From Nocardioides sp. (GTDB lineage Bacteria > Actinomycetota > Actinomycetes > Propionibacteriales > Nocardioidaceae), in contig NZ_JASEEQ010000005.1 in NCBI RefSeq assembly GCF_030019515.1, forward strand, positions 149,810 through 213,809: DNA of 64,000 bases. Direction: 5' to 3'. Position 1 is the first letter of the stretch. Every line of letters begins with the position of its first letter. Below, piece after piece: positions 36,779 through 45,787 of this stretch. The notes under the pieces are model-generated. The model saw only the letters and a program-made list of their open reading frames with translations. It ran no database searches and was not told the origin of the DNA. The position numbers and the translations under genes are program-made.

Positions 36779-37297
36779 GTGCGCCGACTGATCCCCTCAC
36801 CCGCCATGATCGTGGCCTGCCTGGCCCTGGTGCTCTCGATGGGCGGGGTCGGCTACGCGGCCACCAGGATCGGCACCAAGGACATCGCGAACAGCGCGAT
36901 CACCAGCGTGAAGATCAAGGACGGCGCGGTGCGCCCGACCGACCTCAGCGCGTCCTCGCTGGCCGCGCTCTCGGTGCGTGCCTACACGTACGTGACGTGG
37001 CAGGACCCCGTGGTCCTCGACTCCGCCCGCACCCGCGGCTTCGCCTCCGTGAGTCGCCCCAAGACCGGCGTCTACTGCCTCACCTACAGCGACGACTCGC
37101 TGGATCCGGGGATCCTCGCGCCGCTGGTGAGCGTGGACTGGGACGGGTCGGCGGGCGCCAACCTCGCCGCGTACCTCAGCAAGTCCGCGCACGACTGCCC
37201 CGAGGGCGCCGACCTGGGCGTGCGGACCTTCAGCTTCACCGCCGGCAACCCGTACCGGCCGGCCAACACCGTCGCGTTCACCGTCGTGGTGCCCTGA
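36779..37297 (+). CDS. Exported protein with SSKIKDG-type repeat, unknown function
   Basis: A 172-residue protein starting at GTG. A signal peptide or anchor covers about 8-28 (MIVACLALVLSMGGVGYAA). Then comes RIGTKDIANSAITSVKIKDG, a short phrase common in actinobacterial surface proteins that resembles phage tail-type repeats. The C-terminal 110 residues are beta-rich with two Cys (YCLTY, HDCPEG). Function unknown. Confidence 0.72.
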   Translation: MRRLIPSPAMIVACLALVLSMGGVGYAATRIGTKDIANSAITSVKIKDGAVRPTDLSASSLAALSVRAYTYVTWQDPVVLDSARTRGFASVSRPKTGVYCLTYSDDSLDPGILAPLVSVDWDGSAGANLAAYLSKSAHDCPEGADLGVRTFSFTAGNPYRPANTVAFTVVVP

Positions 37298-37334
37298 CCG
37301 CGTGCTCGCCACGCGGCGTGGGTACGGAGCGGCC

Positions 37335-38000
37335 ATGTCTGCTCTCGACGCCCCCGCGCACGCCCTCGCCTCGGCCGGCGGCCTGCTGCTCGCCGGCACC
37401 ACGCGCGCCGTGGCCGCCGTCCGGCCGGCGGCCAAGCCGCTGCACCCGCGCGGGGAGGTCACCCGCGGCCGCCTGTTCCGCAGCGGGGCGCGGCCGGCGA
37501 CCGGCGTGCCGTGGCTCGACGAGGCCGGCGAGGACGACGTGCTCGTGCGCCGGTCCCGGGCCATCGGCCTGCCCGTCTCCGCGCCCGACATCCACGGCCT
37601 CGCGGTGCGGGTGCCACGCCCCGACGGCGGGTACGGCGACCTGCTGCTCGCCTCGACCGGGTGGGGCCGGCTGACCCGCTTCGTGCTGACGGCGAGTCGC
37701 TCGCCGCGCCGGCGCCCGATGACCACGCTGCTGCCCTACCGGACGGCGCGGGGCCCGCTGGTGATCGGCGCCCGGGCGACCGGCGAGGAGTCCTTCGAGC
37801 TCGCAGCGGCCGAGCCTGAGGGGGAGTGGGTGCGCTTCGCCGAGCTGCGCCTCTCCACGCTGCCCCCGGACGACACCTCCGACGCGGACGTCTCGTTCGA
37901 CCCGGTGGCCAACCGGCTGCCCGGGCTCGAGCAGTACGACGCGGTCGAGCGACTGCGCGAGCCGGCGTACCACTCCGCACGTGCCGGCCGGTCCCGGTGA
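37335..38000 (+). CDS. Conserved unknown, possibly related to the catalase fold
   Basis: A 221-residue protein without Cys or a signal peptide. It contains RGRLFRSGARPATGVPWLDE, RRSRAIGLPVSAPDIHGLAVRVP and DLLLASTGWGRLTRF. The phrase PDIHGLAVR is reminiscent of the catalase superfamily (PDxHG), but the usual heme Tyr motif is not clear. It could be a small heme or lipid-binding barrel. This is tentative. Confidence 0.6.
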   Translation: MSALDAPAHALASAGGLLLAGTTRAVAAVRPAAKPLHPRGEVTRGRLFRSGARPATGVPWLDEAGEDDVLVRRSRAIGLPVSAPDIHGLAVRVPRPDGGYGDLLLASTGWGRLTRFVLTASRSPRRRPMTTLLPYRTARGPLVIGARATGEESFELAAAEPEGEWVRFAELRLSTLPPDDTSDADVSFDPVANRLPGLEQYDAVERLREPAYHSARAGRSR

Positions 38001-38028
38001 CGCCTCGACCCGGGCCGCGGACCACGGC

Positions 38029-38658
38029 GTGACCCGCGCCCGACTGATCGAGACCCGGGCGCCGCAGCACCCCGAGGGGGTCGTGCTGGTGCTGCACGGT
38101 GGCGCCAGCCGTCCGGGGCGCTCCGAGGTGAGCCCGGCCCAGCTCTCGGTGCTGCGGATGGTCCCGGTGGCGCGACGGATCGCGGGTGCGGGCCGGGGCC
38201 GGCTCGCGGTGCTCCGGCTGCTCAACTCGGCGCGCGGGTGGGACACCACCCACACGCCGGTCGACGACGTCGCCTGGGCGCTGCGCGAGGTCCGCGCCCG
38301 CTGGGGGACGTTGCCGGCCTGCCTGGTCGGGCACTCGCTCGGCGGCCGGGCGGCGCTGCTGGCCGGCGGCGAGGTGGGCGTGCGCGGTGTGGTCGCCCTC
38401 AACCCGTGGGTCTATCCCGACGACCCGCGCCGGCCGGTCGACCTGACCGGCCGCCGGGTGCTGTTCGTGCACGGCACCGAGGATCGGGTCGCGCCCCTGG
38501 AGCGGTCGCGGGCCGTCGCCGAGCGCCTCGCCCGTCGTACCGACCTCGAGTACGTCGAGGTCCCGGGTGCTCGGCACGCGATGTTGCGTCACGGCGCGGT
38601 CTTCGAGCGCGCGGCCGCCCGGTTCGCGGTGGCGGCACTGCTGAACGTCGCGGACTAA
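38029..38658 (+). CDS. Alpha/beta hydrolase
   Basis: A 209-residue hydrolase. The nucleophile elbow is GHSLGGRAA, the acid lies in VHGTEDRVAP and the His in GARHAML, giving a complete Ser-Asp-His triad. The oxyanion loop is VLHGGAS. Substrate unknown. The GTG at 38029 is preferred as it avoids overlap with the upstream gene; a GTG at 37981 is possible. Confidence 0.85.
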   Translation: MTRARLIETRAPQHPEGVVLVLHGGASRPGRSEVSPAQLSVLRMVPVARRIAGAGRGRLAVLRLLNSARGWDTTHTPVDDVAWALREVRARWGTLPACLVGHSLGGRAALLAGGEVGVRGVVALNPWVYPDDPRRPVDLTGRRVLFVHGTEDRVAPLERSRAVAERLARRTDLEYVEVPGARHAMLRHGAVFERAAARFAVAALLNVAD

Positions 38659-38667
38659 CGTGCGGGG

Positions 38668-39186
38668 ATGCGTCCTCTCGTGGTGATAGGTGTCTCGGGC
38701 TCGGGCAAGTCGACCGTGGGTGCCGCGCTGGCGCAGCGGCTGCGGGTGCCCTACGAGGACGCGGACGACCTGCACCCGCCGGAGAACGTCGCCAAGATGA
38801 GCGCCGGGCATGCGCTCGACGACGCCGACCGCTACCCGTGGTTGGAGGCGGTCGGCGGGTGGCTCGCGGCGCACCCGGACGGCGGGGTGATGGCGTGCTC
38901 GGCGCTGAAGCGCAGGTACCGCGACCAGCTGCGACGGCACGCTCCCGACGTGGAGTTCGTGCAGCTCGAGGGCTCCCACGAGGCGATCGCCCGGCGGCAG
39001 GCCAGCCGTCCGGGCCACTTCATGCCCGCGTCCCTGCTGTCCTCGCAGTTCGCCACCCTCGAGCCGCTCGAGCCCGACGAGCACGGCATCGCGGTGGACG
39101 TCGACCAGAGCGTCGACCAGATCGTCGAGGAGTGCGTCGCCCGGCTCCCCGCCGCCCCCGGCAGCACCCCTGCGGAGCAGGGCTGA
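38668..39186 (+). CDS. gntK: Gluconokinase
   Basis: A 172-residue P-loop kinase of the GntK family. The Walker A is GVSGSGKST, followed by DADDLHPPENVAKMSAGHAL, a hallmark of gluconate kinases, and CSALKRRYRDQLR. It phosphorylates D-gluconate to 6-phosphogluconate, feeding the pentose phosphate pathway. It follows the hydrolase by nine bases. Confidence 0.93.
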   Translation: MRPLVVIGVSGSGKSTVGAALAQRLRVPYEDADDLHPPENVAKMSAGHALDDADRYPWLEAVGGWLAAHPDGGVMACSALKRRYRDQLRRHAPDVEFVQLEGSHEAIARRQASRPGHFMPASLLSSQFATLEPLEPDEHGIAVDVDQSVDQIVEECVARLPAAPGSTPAEQG

Positions 39187-39300
39187 CGTCGCCGTGCGGC
39201 CGGTGACCGGCCCGGTCGTGGTGTCGGTGCCGGACGTCCTCGTCCGCGAACAGCCCGCGAGACCCGGAATCCGCGCGCCGCGGACGGTGTTGGAGCGGGT

Positions 39301-39681
39301 ATGAGCGAGAAGCAGGTGCTGGTGCCCGACGCGGGTCACCCGATCACGATCACGCCCACCACGGGCCGGGTCGTCGTCACGCTCGGTGAGCGCACCGTGG
39401 CCGACACGACCGCCGCCCTGACGCTGCAGGAGGCGAGCTACCCGCCCGTGCAGTACGTGCCGCTGGCCGACGTCGACCCGGCGGTCCTCGAGCGGACCGA
39501 CCACGCGACGTACTGCCCGTACAAGGGCGACGCCGGCTACTACAGCCTGGTCGTCGACGGTGCCGCCCACGACAACGCGGTGTGGACCTACGAGCAGCCG
39601 CACGACGCGGTCGCCGAGATCGCCGGCCACGTGGCGTTCTACCCGAACGTCGTGGACGTGCGCACCTACCCCAGCGCCTGA
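39301..39681 (+). CDS. DUF427 family protein
   Basis: A 126-residue protein spanning a DUF427 domain: VTLGERTVADTTAALTLQE, YVPLADVDPAVLERTDHATY, CPYKGDAGYYSLVVDG and VAFYPNVVDV. The CPYKG motif is the family hallmark. The fold is a small beta structure; function unestablished. It ends three bases from the convergent gene. Confidence 0.92.
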   Translation: MSEKQVLVPDAGHPITITPTTGRVVVTLGERTVADTTAALTLQEASYPPVQYVPLADVDPAVLERTDHATYCPYKGDAGYYSLVVDGAAHDNAVWTYEQPHDAVAEIAGHVAFYPNVVDVRTYPSA

Positions 39682-39684
39682 CGC

Positions 39685-40350
39685 CTAGCGGAGCGCGTAG
39701 AGGTAGCGGCTGGTCGGCACCAGGTCGAGGTCGCGGTCGGCCCCGATCCGGGCGACGCTGGCCATCAGCCCGGTGAGCCGGCGGCCCAGCTCGGCGTCGT
39801 CCCCACCACTGCCGTAGAACGCGTGCATGTCGGTCATGGCGGCGCTCGGGAAGAGCTCCTCGACGAACGCGTCGACGCGCGGCGCGCCCGTGGTGACCGG
39901 CTCGACGACGACGTTCTGGACGTAGCCGAAGGTGGCCTGGGTGCGGATCGCGATCGGGGTGTGCTCGACCATCCAGCGCCGCAGCCACTCCCCGTGCGCC
40001 AGCTCGTCGGGGCGGCGCAGGATCGCGACGTTGCTCAGCGCGTCGGCCCGGCTGCCGTCCCACGTCTCGGGAGGGTCCAGCCGACGGCGCTCGTCCACCC
40101 GCCAGCCGTGCACGGTCGCCGCCGCGGTCGCCAGGACCTCGGCGACGGGCCCGGCCTCGGCGTCCCAGACGCTGACGATCGCGCGCACCGGGTCGCCGGT
40201 CGGGATCCGCATCGCCGGGGCCACGTGCTCGTCGTCGACGTTGACCTGCAGTCGGCGTACGCCGACGGCCGCGAGCCGCTCGTGCAGGCCGGGGTCGTGG
40301 AGGCTCGTCGGAGGTCCCTCGCCCCACAGCGCGAACACCAGCTTGCTCAC
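39685..40350 (-). CDS. EthD-type dimeric alpha/beta barrel protein, unknown
   Basis: A 221-residue protein with two ferredoxin-like halves. The C-terminal half has MTDMHAFYGSGGDDAELGRRL and TSRYLYALR, and the middle AFVEELFPSAAM. Related sequences are usually labelled EthD-domain proteins. No catalytic residue is certain. GTG start at 40350. Confidence 0.65.
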   Translation of the reverse strand: MSKLVFALWGEGPPTSLHDPGLHERLAAVGVRRLQVNVDDEHVAPAMRIPTGDPVRAIVSVWDAEAGPVAEVLATAAATVHGWRVDERRRLDPPETWDGSRADALSNVAILRRPDELAHGEWLRRWMVEHTPIAIRTQATFGYVQNVVVEPVTTGAPRVDAFVEELFPSAAMTDMHAFYGSGGDDAELGRRLTGLMASVARIGADRDLDLVPTSRYLYALR

Positions 40351-40388
40351 GGGCGCCCACGGTAGCGGCCCGGCCGTCCCGACGGCGG

Positions 40389-40811
40389 TCAGGCGCTGCG
40401 GGGCAGGCCGACCTCGTCGAGCGGCAGCGGCACGACGTCGGTGTCGGTCGCCAGGTGCACGACCTCGAGCCGGACGCCCGCGGCCCGGCCGGCGGCGTAC
40501 AGGAACGTCGCCCGGTCGCGGTCCTCGGGCAGCACGCCGCCGCGCCCGGGGCGGGACCGCAGGAAGCAGTAGCTGCCACCCGGGTCGGCGCTCTCGAGCT
40601 CCGCGAGCAGGGTCGCGAAGTCCTCCGGGCCCGCCGCGTCGAGCTCGGCGTCGGCGATCTCCATAAGGCTGGGCACCGCGCGCCCGTCGGGCTCGAGGTG
40701 CATCATCCAGATGCTGCCCTCGGCGAAGCCGAGCGGCCGCATGAGGTGGCGCCAGACCGTCTCGAGGTCGGCCTGGCTGCGGACGGTGGGGCGGTAGGGG
40801 TGATCGTTCAT
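40389..40811 (-). CDS. Conserved unknown, 140 residues
   Basis: A soluble alpha/beta protein without membrane segments. Phrases include TVWRHLMRPLGFAEGSIWMMHL and GSYCFLRSRPGRGGVLPEDR, with a long acidic middle. The pattern resembles proteins predicted to have a RadC/MPN-like fold, but no JAMM motif is seen. The ATG at 40811 gives the natural N-terminus MNDHPYRPTVRSQ. Confidence 0.65.
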   Translation of the reverse strand: MNDHPYRPTVRSQADLETVWRHLMRPLGFAEGSIWMMHLEPDGRAVPSLMEIADAELDAAGPEDFATLLAELESADPGGSYCFLRSRPGRGGVLPEDRDRATFLYAAGRAAGVRLEVVHLATDTDVVPLPLDEVGLPRSA

Positions 40812-40887
40812 GCCGCGGAGCCTTCCCGGTTCGCGGCTGCCGGCGAGCGGTTCTCCACAGGCGGTCCGCATCGGGTGCCCGCCCCCG

Positions 40888-42075
40888 TCAGGTCACCGAG
40901 CGGTAGACCTCCACGGTGCGCTCGGCGATCGCCGCCCAGCTGAAGTCCGCGATCGCGCGGGCGCGCCCGGCGCGGCCCATCTCGGCGGCCCGGACCGGGT
41001 CGGAGACGACCTCGATCAGGGCCGAGGCGAAGTCGGCGACGTACCGGTCCGGGTCCAGCGGCGTGCCGGTGCCGTCCGTGGCCTGCTCGATCGGCACCAG
41101 CAGGCCGGTCTCGCCGGGGACCACCACCTCCGGGATGCCGCCGGTGGCGGTCGCGACCACGGCGGTCTCGCACGCCATCGCCTCGAGGTTGACGATGCCC
41201 AGCGGCTCGTAGATCGAGGGGCAGGCGAACGCGGTCGCCGCCGTCAGCAGCGCGACCACGTCGCGCCGCGGCAGCATCTCCGGGATCCAGACGACGCCGC
41301 CCCGGGTCGCGCGCAGCCCGTCGACCAGGCCCTCCACCTCGGCCATGATCTCCGGGGTGTCCGGCGCGCCGGCGCACAGCACGATCTGCACGTCCGGCGG
41401 CAGCGCCGAGCAGGCCCGCAGGAACAGCGGTAACCCCTTCTGCCGGGTGATCCGGCCGACGAACACCACCGACGGGCGGTCCGGGTCGACGCCGAGCTCG
41501 CGCACCCGGCCGGGGTCCGGGGCCGGCCGCCAGTCCTCGGTGTCGATGCCGTTGTGCACGACGTGCACCCGGTCCGGGTCGATGCGCGGGTACGACGCGA
41601 GCACGTCCTCGCGCATCGCCGCCGACACCGCGATCACCGCGGCGGCGGCCTCGTAGGAGGTCCGCTCGGCCCATGAGGAGATCGCGTAGCCACCACCGAG
41701 CTGCTCGGCCTTCCACGGTCGCAGCGGCTCGAGCGAATGGGCGGTCACGACGTGCGGGACGCCGTACAGGAGCGAGGAGAGGTGCCCGGCGAGGTTGGCG
41801 TACCAGGTGTGCGAGTGCACCAGGTCGGTGCCCGCGCAGCCGTCCGCGATGGTGAGGTCGACACCGAGGGTGCGCAGCGCGGCGTTCGCCGAGGCCAGCT
41901 CGGCGAGGTCCGGGTACGACGACGTGCGGTCCTCGTCGCGCAGCGCGCCGAACGCGTGCACGTGCGTCGTGAGGTCCTCGCGCGCCCGCAGTGCCCGCAC
42001 CAGCTCGGCCACGTGGACACCGGCCCCGCCGTACACCTCGGGTGGGTACTCCCTGCTCAGCACGTCGACTCGCAC
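40888..42075 (-). CDS. glgA: Actinobacterial glycogen synthase / maltose-1-phosphate synthase (GT4)
   Basis: A 395-residue GT-B glycosyltransferase of family GT4. The start MRVDVLSREYPPEVYGGAGVHV is typical of the actinobacterial GlgA/GlgM group. The donor site has VGRITRQKG and SIYEPLGIVNLEAMACETAVV with the catalytic E-x7-E. These enzymes use ADP-glucose to build glycogen or maltose-1-phosphate. Divergent from glgC with 52 bp between, so they share a promoter region. Confidence 0.93.
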   Translation of the reverse strand: MRVDVLSREYPPEVYGGAGVHVAELVRALRAREDLTTHVHAFGALRDEDRTSSYPDLAELASANAALRTLGVDLTIADGCAGTDLVHSHTWYANLAGHLSSLLYGVPHVVTAHSLEPLRPWKAEQLGGGYAISSWAERTSYEAAAAVIAVSAAMREDVLASYPRIDPDRVHVVHNGIDTEDWRPAPDPGRVRELGVDPDRPSVVFVGRITRQKGLPLFLRACSALPPDVQIVLCAGAPDTPEIMAEVEGLVDGLRATRGGVVWIPEMLPRRDVVALLTAATAFACPSIYEPLGIVNLEAMACETAVVATATGGIPEVVVPGETGLLVPIEQATDGTGTPLDPDRYVADFASALIEVVSDPVRAAEMGRAGRARAIADFSWAAIAERTVEVYRSVT

Positions 42076-42127
42076 GCCACGAACCTACTCGCCCCTGCGG
42101 GCGGTCAGCGGAGGCTAGCGTGGGCCC

Positions 42128-43375
42128 ATGGCCCGTATCTCCCGGAAGAACGTGCTCGTCATCTGCCTCGCCGGCGGCGAGGGCAAACGGCTGATGCCGC
42201 TCACCGCGGACCGGGCCAAGCCGGCCGTGCCGTTCGCGGGCATCTACCGGCTGATCGACTTCGCGCTGTCGAACGTCGTCAACTCGGGGTTCCTCAAGAT
42301 CGTCGTGCTGACCCAGTACAAGTCCCACAGCCTGGACCGGCACGTCACCCAGACCTGGCGGATGTCGACGATGCTCGGCAACTACGTCACCCCGGTGCCC
42401 GCGCAGCAGCGCGTCGGCAAGCACTGGTACCTCGGCTCCGCCGACGCGATCTACCAGTCGCTGAACCTGATGCGCGACGAGCGGCCCGACTACGTCGTGG
42501 TCGTCGGCGCCGACCACGTGTACCGGATGGACTTCTACCAGATGGTCCAGGCGCACGTGGCGAGCGGCGCGGCCTGCACGGTCGCCGCGATCCGGCAGCC
42601 GATCGAGCTGGCCGACCAGTTCGGCGTCATCGACGTGCACCCCGACGACCCGTCGCGGATCCGCGACTTCCTCGAGAAGCCCACCGACCCGGTCGGGCTC
42701 CCGGACAGCCCCGGCGAGGTGCTCGCGTCGATGGGCAACTACGTCTTCGACGCCGACGCCCTGGTCGAGGCGGTGACCCGGGACGCGACCGAGATCGGCT
42801 CCAAGCACGACATGGGCGGCGACATCGTGCCGGCCTTCGTGCGCCGCCAGCAGGCGGCCGTCTACGACTACAAGGACAACGACGTCGCGGGGTCCACCGA
42901 CCGCGACCGCGGCTACTGGCGCGACGTCGGGACGATCGGGTCCTACTACGCCGCGCACATGGACGTCGTCTCGCCGCTGCCGGTGTTCAACCTCTACAAC
43001 TTCGACTGGCCGATCTACACCTCCTACGGCCCCCAGCCGCCCGCCAAGCTCGTGCAGGGCGCGTCCGGCGACCTGCCGCGGGTCGACGAGGCGGTCCTCT
43101 CGCCGGGCGTCGTCGTCACCGGCGGCGAGGTGCGGCGCTCGGTGCTGTCCCCGTCCGTGCGCGTCGAGACCGGCGCCGAGGTCAGCGGCGCCGTGCTCAT
43201 GAACGGGGTGTACGTCGGCGCCGGGGCCGTCGTGCGCAACGCGATCCTGGACAAGAACGTCGTGGTGCCGCCCGGCGAGCAGATCGGCGTGGACCCGGAG
43301 GCCGACCTCGCCCGCGGCTTCGTCGTCGAGGACGGGCTCACGATCCTCGGCAAGGACCAGGCCTTCCCGACGTAG
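42128..43375 (+). CDS. glgC: Glucose-1-phosphate adenylyltransferase
   Basis: A 415-residue nucleotidyltransferase. It has the [11 protein letters not shown] nucleotide loop, the allosteric-site [20 protein letters not shown], and GADHVYRMD at the metal site. The C-terminal left-handed beta helix follows. It makes ADP-glucose from glucose-1-phosphate and ATP, supplying the divergent glgA product. Confidence 0.96.
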   Translation: MARISRKNVLVICLAGGEGKRLMPLTADRAKPAVPFAGIYRLIDFALSNVVNSGFLKIVVLTQYKSHSLDRHVTQTWRMSTMLGNYVTPVPAQQRVGKHWYLGSADAIYQSLNLMRDERPDYVVVVGADHVYRMDFYQMVQAHVASGAACTVAAIRQPIELADQFGVIDVHPDDPSRIRDFLEKPTDPVGLPDSPGEVLASMGNYVFDADALVEAVTRDATEIGSKHDMGGDIVPAFVRRQQAAVYDYKDNDVAGSTDRDRGYWRDVGTIGSYYAAHMDVVSPLPVFNLYNFDWPIYTSYGPQPPAKLVQGASGDLPRVDEAVLSPGVVVTGGEVRRSVLSPSVRVETGAEVSGAVLMNGVYVGAGAVVRNAILDKNVVVPPGEQIGVDPEADLARGFVVEDGLTILGKDQAFPT

Positions 43376-43421
43376 CCGACAGGCTTGATCGACCAGCCGG
43401 ACCCGCCGACGAGAGGCAGCC

Positions 43422-44687
43422 ATGACCCGCGACCCGCTCACGACCGTGCTCGCCGGCCTGGCGTCGGTGCGCTCCTGGCAGGAGGACTGCTACCGAGACC
43501 TGCACGCACACCCCGAGCTCTCCCACCAGGAGAGCCGGACCGCGGGCGTGGTCGCCGACCGACTCCGCCAGGACGGCTGCGCGGTCCACGAGGGGGTGGG
43601 CGGCACCGGCGTGGTCGGCGTCCTGGCGAACGGCGACGGGCCGACCGTGCTGCTGCGCGCGGACATGGACGCGCTGCCGGTGCGCGAGGCGACCGGGCTG
43701 CCCTACGCGAGCAGCGCCGTCGCCCTCGACGCGGACGGGGCCGAGGTGCCGGTGATGCACGCCTGCGGGCACGACGTGCACGTGGCCTGTCTGCTGGGCG
43801 CGGTCTCGCTGCTCGCGACTGCGCGGGACGCCTGGCACGGCACCGTGGTCGCGGTGTTCCAGCCGGCCGAGGAGGTCGCCGACGGGGCGCGGGGCATGGT
43901 CGACGACGGTCTCGTCGACCTGGTCGACGGTGCCGGCCGGCCCGAGGTGGCGCTGTGCCAGCACGTGCTGCCGCTGCCGGCAGGTCAGGTGGCGACGCGC
44001 GTCGGCCCGACGCTGTCCGCTGCGGACAGCATGCGGATCGTCGTGCACGGCCGTGGCGCGCACGGCTCGATGCCGCAGGCATCGGTCGACCCGGTGGTGC
44101 TCGCCGCGATGATCGTCGTCCGGCTGCAGACCGTCATCTCGCGCGAGACGCAGCCGGGCGAGCCCGCCGTACTCACCGTGGGCAGCGTCCAGGCCGGGAC
44201 CAAGAGCAACGTGATCCCCGACCACGCCGTGATCGCCCTCAACGTGCGGACCTACCACGAGCAGACCAGGACCGCGATCCTCGACGCCATCCGCCGCATC
44301 GTGGTGGCCGAGTGCGACGCGTCGGGCAGCCCGCGGCCGCCCGAGTTCGAGCTCTTCGACCGGTTCCCGCTCACCGACAACGACCCGGGCGTGACCGGGC
44401 GGGTCGCCGCGGCCTTCCGCCGGCGGTTCGGCGCCGACGCCGTCGAGCTCCCGCTGCAGACCGCGAGCGAGGACTTCACCGACCTCCCCGGCGCCTTCGG
44501 CATCCCGTACACCTACTGGGGGATCGGCGGCATCGACCGTGACCTCTACGAGCAGGCCCGGGCGGCCGGCCGGGTCGCCCAGGACGTCCCCGTCAACCAC
44601 TCCGCCGCCTTCGCCCCGGTCCTCCAGCCCACCCTCGACACCGGCACCACCGCCCTCGTCACCGCCGCCCTGGAGTGGCTCGCCTGA
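43422..44687 (+). CDS. M20D-family amidohydrolase
   Basis: A 421-residue metal-dependent hydrolase. It shows HPELSHQESRTAGVV, the metal-binding RADMDALPVREATGLPYAS and HACGHDVHVA, QPAEEVADGARGM, and late TASEDFTDLPG. Family members deacylate N-acyl amino acids or hippurate-like amides. Length and motif order fit the M20D group (HipO/AbgB-like). Strong ribosome binding site (GAGAGGCAGCC). Confidence 0.92.
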   Translation: MTRDPLTTVLAGLASVRSWQEDCYRDLHAHPELSHQESRTAGVVADRLRQDGCAVHEGVGGTGVVGVLANGDGPTVLLRADMDALPVREATGLPYASSAVALDADGAEVPVMHACGHDVHVACLLGAVSLLATARDAWHGTVVAVFQPAEEVADGARGMVDDGLVDLVDGAGRPEVALCQHVLPLPAGQVATRVGPTLSAADSMRIVVHGRGAHGSMPQASVDPVVLAAMIVVRLQTVISRETQPGEPAVLTVGSVQAGTKSNVIPDHAVIALNVRTYHEQTRTAILDAIRRIVVAECDASGSPRPPEFELFDRFPLTDNDPGVTGRVAAAFRRRFGADAVELPLQTASEDFTDLPGAFGIPYTYWGIGGIDRDLYEQARAAGRVAQDVPVNHSAAFAPVLQPTLDTGTTALVTAALEWLA

Positions 44688-44714
44688 TCCGCGCCCCGGT
44701 CGGCCGCGGCCGGC

Positions 44715-45281
44715 TCAGATCACGCCGGCCGCCCGCGCGGCGTCGGCGTACGCGACGGCGAGCGACGCGACCGTCTCGTGCGCGTTGAGACCACTCGGGT
44801 TGGGGACGATCCAGAGCTCGGCTCCCGCGAGTGGCTCCGGCTGTCGACCGACCACCGCGCGCCGGGAGCCGAACGCCGAGCGGTAGGCGGTGATGCCGGC
44901 GACGGCGACGACGCGCGGCGCCGTACGGCGCACCGTCTCGACCAGCGCGAGCCCGCCGGCGCGCAGCTCCTCGTCGGTGAGCTCGGCGGCCCGCGCCGTG
45001 GCCCGGCGGACCAGGTTCGTGATGCCGATCCCGCGGGCGCGCAGCCGGTCGCGGTCCTCGTCGGTCATGCCGGCCGACGGGCTGATCGGCTCGGTGATGA
45101 TGCCGGCCTGCAGGAGCGCGGGGTAGAACCGGTTCGCCGGGTGCGCGAAGTGCGTCCGGGTGGCGGCGGTCCACAGGCCCGGGTTGATGCCGACGAACAG
45201 CAGCCTCAGCCCGGGGCCGAGCAGGTCGGGCACCTCGGCGTCGCGGAAGGACTCGAGCTCGGCGCGGGTGAAGCGGGGCAC
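44715..45281 (-). CDS. mug: Mismatch-specific uracil/thymine DNA glycosylase
   Basis: A 188-residue protein of the uracil-DNA glycosylase superfamily, MUG branch. Motif 1 is LFVGINPGLWTA (Asn catalytic), and motif 2 is VPNPSGLNAHE. The loop NRFYPALLQAG is also conserved. It removes uracil or thymine mispaired with G. Length equals the family norm. Confidence 0.92.
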   Translation of the reverse strand: MPRFTRAELESFRDAEVPDLLGPGLRLLFVGINPGLWTAATRTHFAHPANRFYPALLQAGIITEPISPSAGMTDEDRDRLRARGIGITNLVRRATARAAELTDEELRAGGLALVETVRRTAPRVVAVAGITAYRSAFGSRRAVVGRQPEPLAGAELWIVPNPSGLNAHETVASLAVAYADAARAAGVI

Positions 45282-45331
45282 GCCGGAAGCCTGCCACGGC
45301 CCCGGAACCCCGGTCCGGCGGCTACCGTCCC

Positions 45332-45787
45332 ATGGTCATGCGACGGATTCTCGGAACGACGCTGCTCGTGCCGGCACTGCTCCTCGCGGCGGGCGGGTGC
45401 GGGAGCGACGAGGGGGTGACCGCGGTCGGCGACCCGGCGGCGCCGGAGGTCATCGTCGTCTCCGGCACGGCCGCGGGCGGCGAGGTCGCGGACCGGGTGA
45501 CGGCGCTCGACGACGAGGCGGCGATCGCGACGTACGCCGACCGGTTCCGGGGCCCGCTCGCCGGCAACATCGAGCGCGCGGCGCAGGCGGTCGACGTCCC
45601 GGCCGGGACCCGGCTGGTCGCCGCGGTCGTCGCGGTCGGCTGCGACGTACCTCCCGGCGTCGACGTCGCGGGCCGGGGGGAGGACGCGACGTTCGTGCCC
45701 GAGCAGGTGCGCTCACCCCGGCAGGAGTGCTTCGCGCCGGTGACGACGGTGGCGCTCGCGGCGGTGCCTCAGGACGGCGGCGAGTAG
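45332..45787 (+). CDS. Lipoprotein, unknown function
   Basis: A 151-residue protein with a lipoprotein signal (lipobox LAAGGC near residue 23; a second ATG six bases in is equally likely). The mature part carries two more Cys (GCDVPPG, QECFAPV) likely to form a disulfide. No family recognised. The last 19 bases overlap the end of the convergent gene. Confidence 0.72.
   Translation: MVMRRILGTTLLVPALLLAAGGCGSDEGVTAVGDPAAPEVIVVSGTAAGGEVADRVTALDDEAAIATYADRFRGPLAGNIERAAQAVDVPAGTRLVAAVVAVGCDVPPGVDVAGRGEDATFVPEQVRSPRQECFAPVTTVALAAVPQDGGE

Noticed and set aside
40808..43441. 877-codon minus-strand frame across glgA and glgC
   Set aside because: Out-of-frame with glgA and antisense to glgC; composition is shadow-like.
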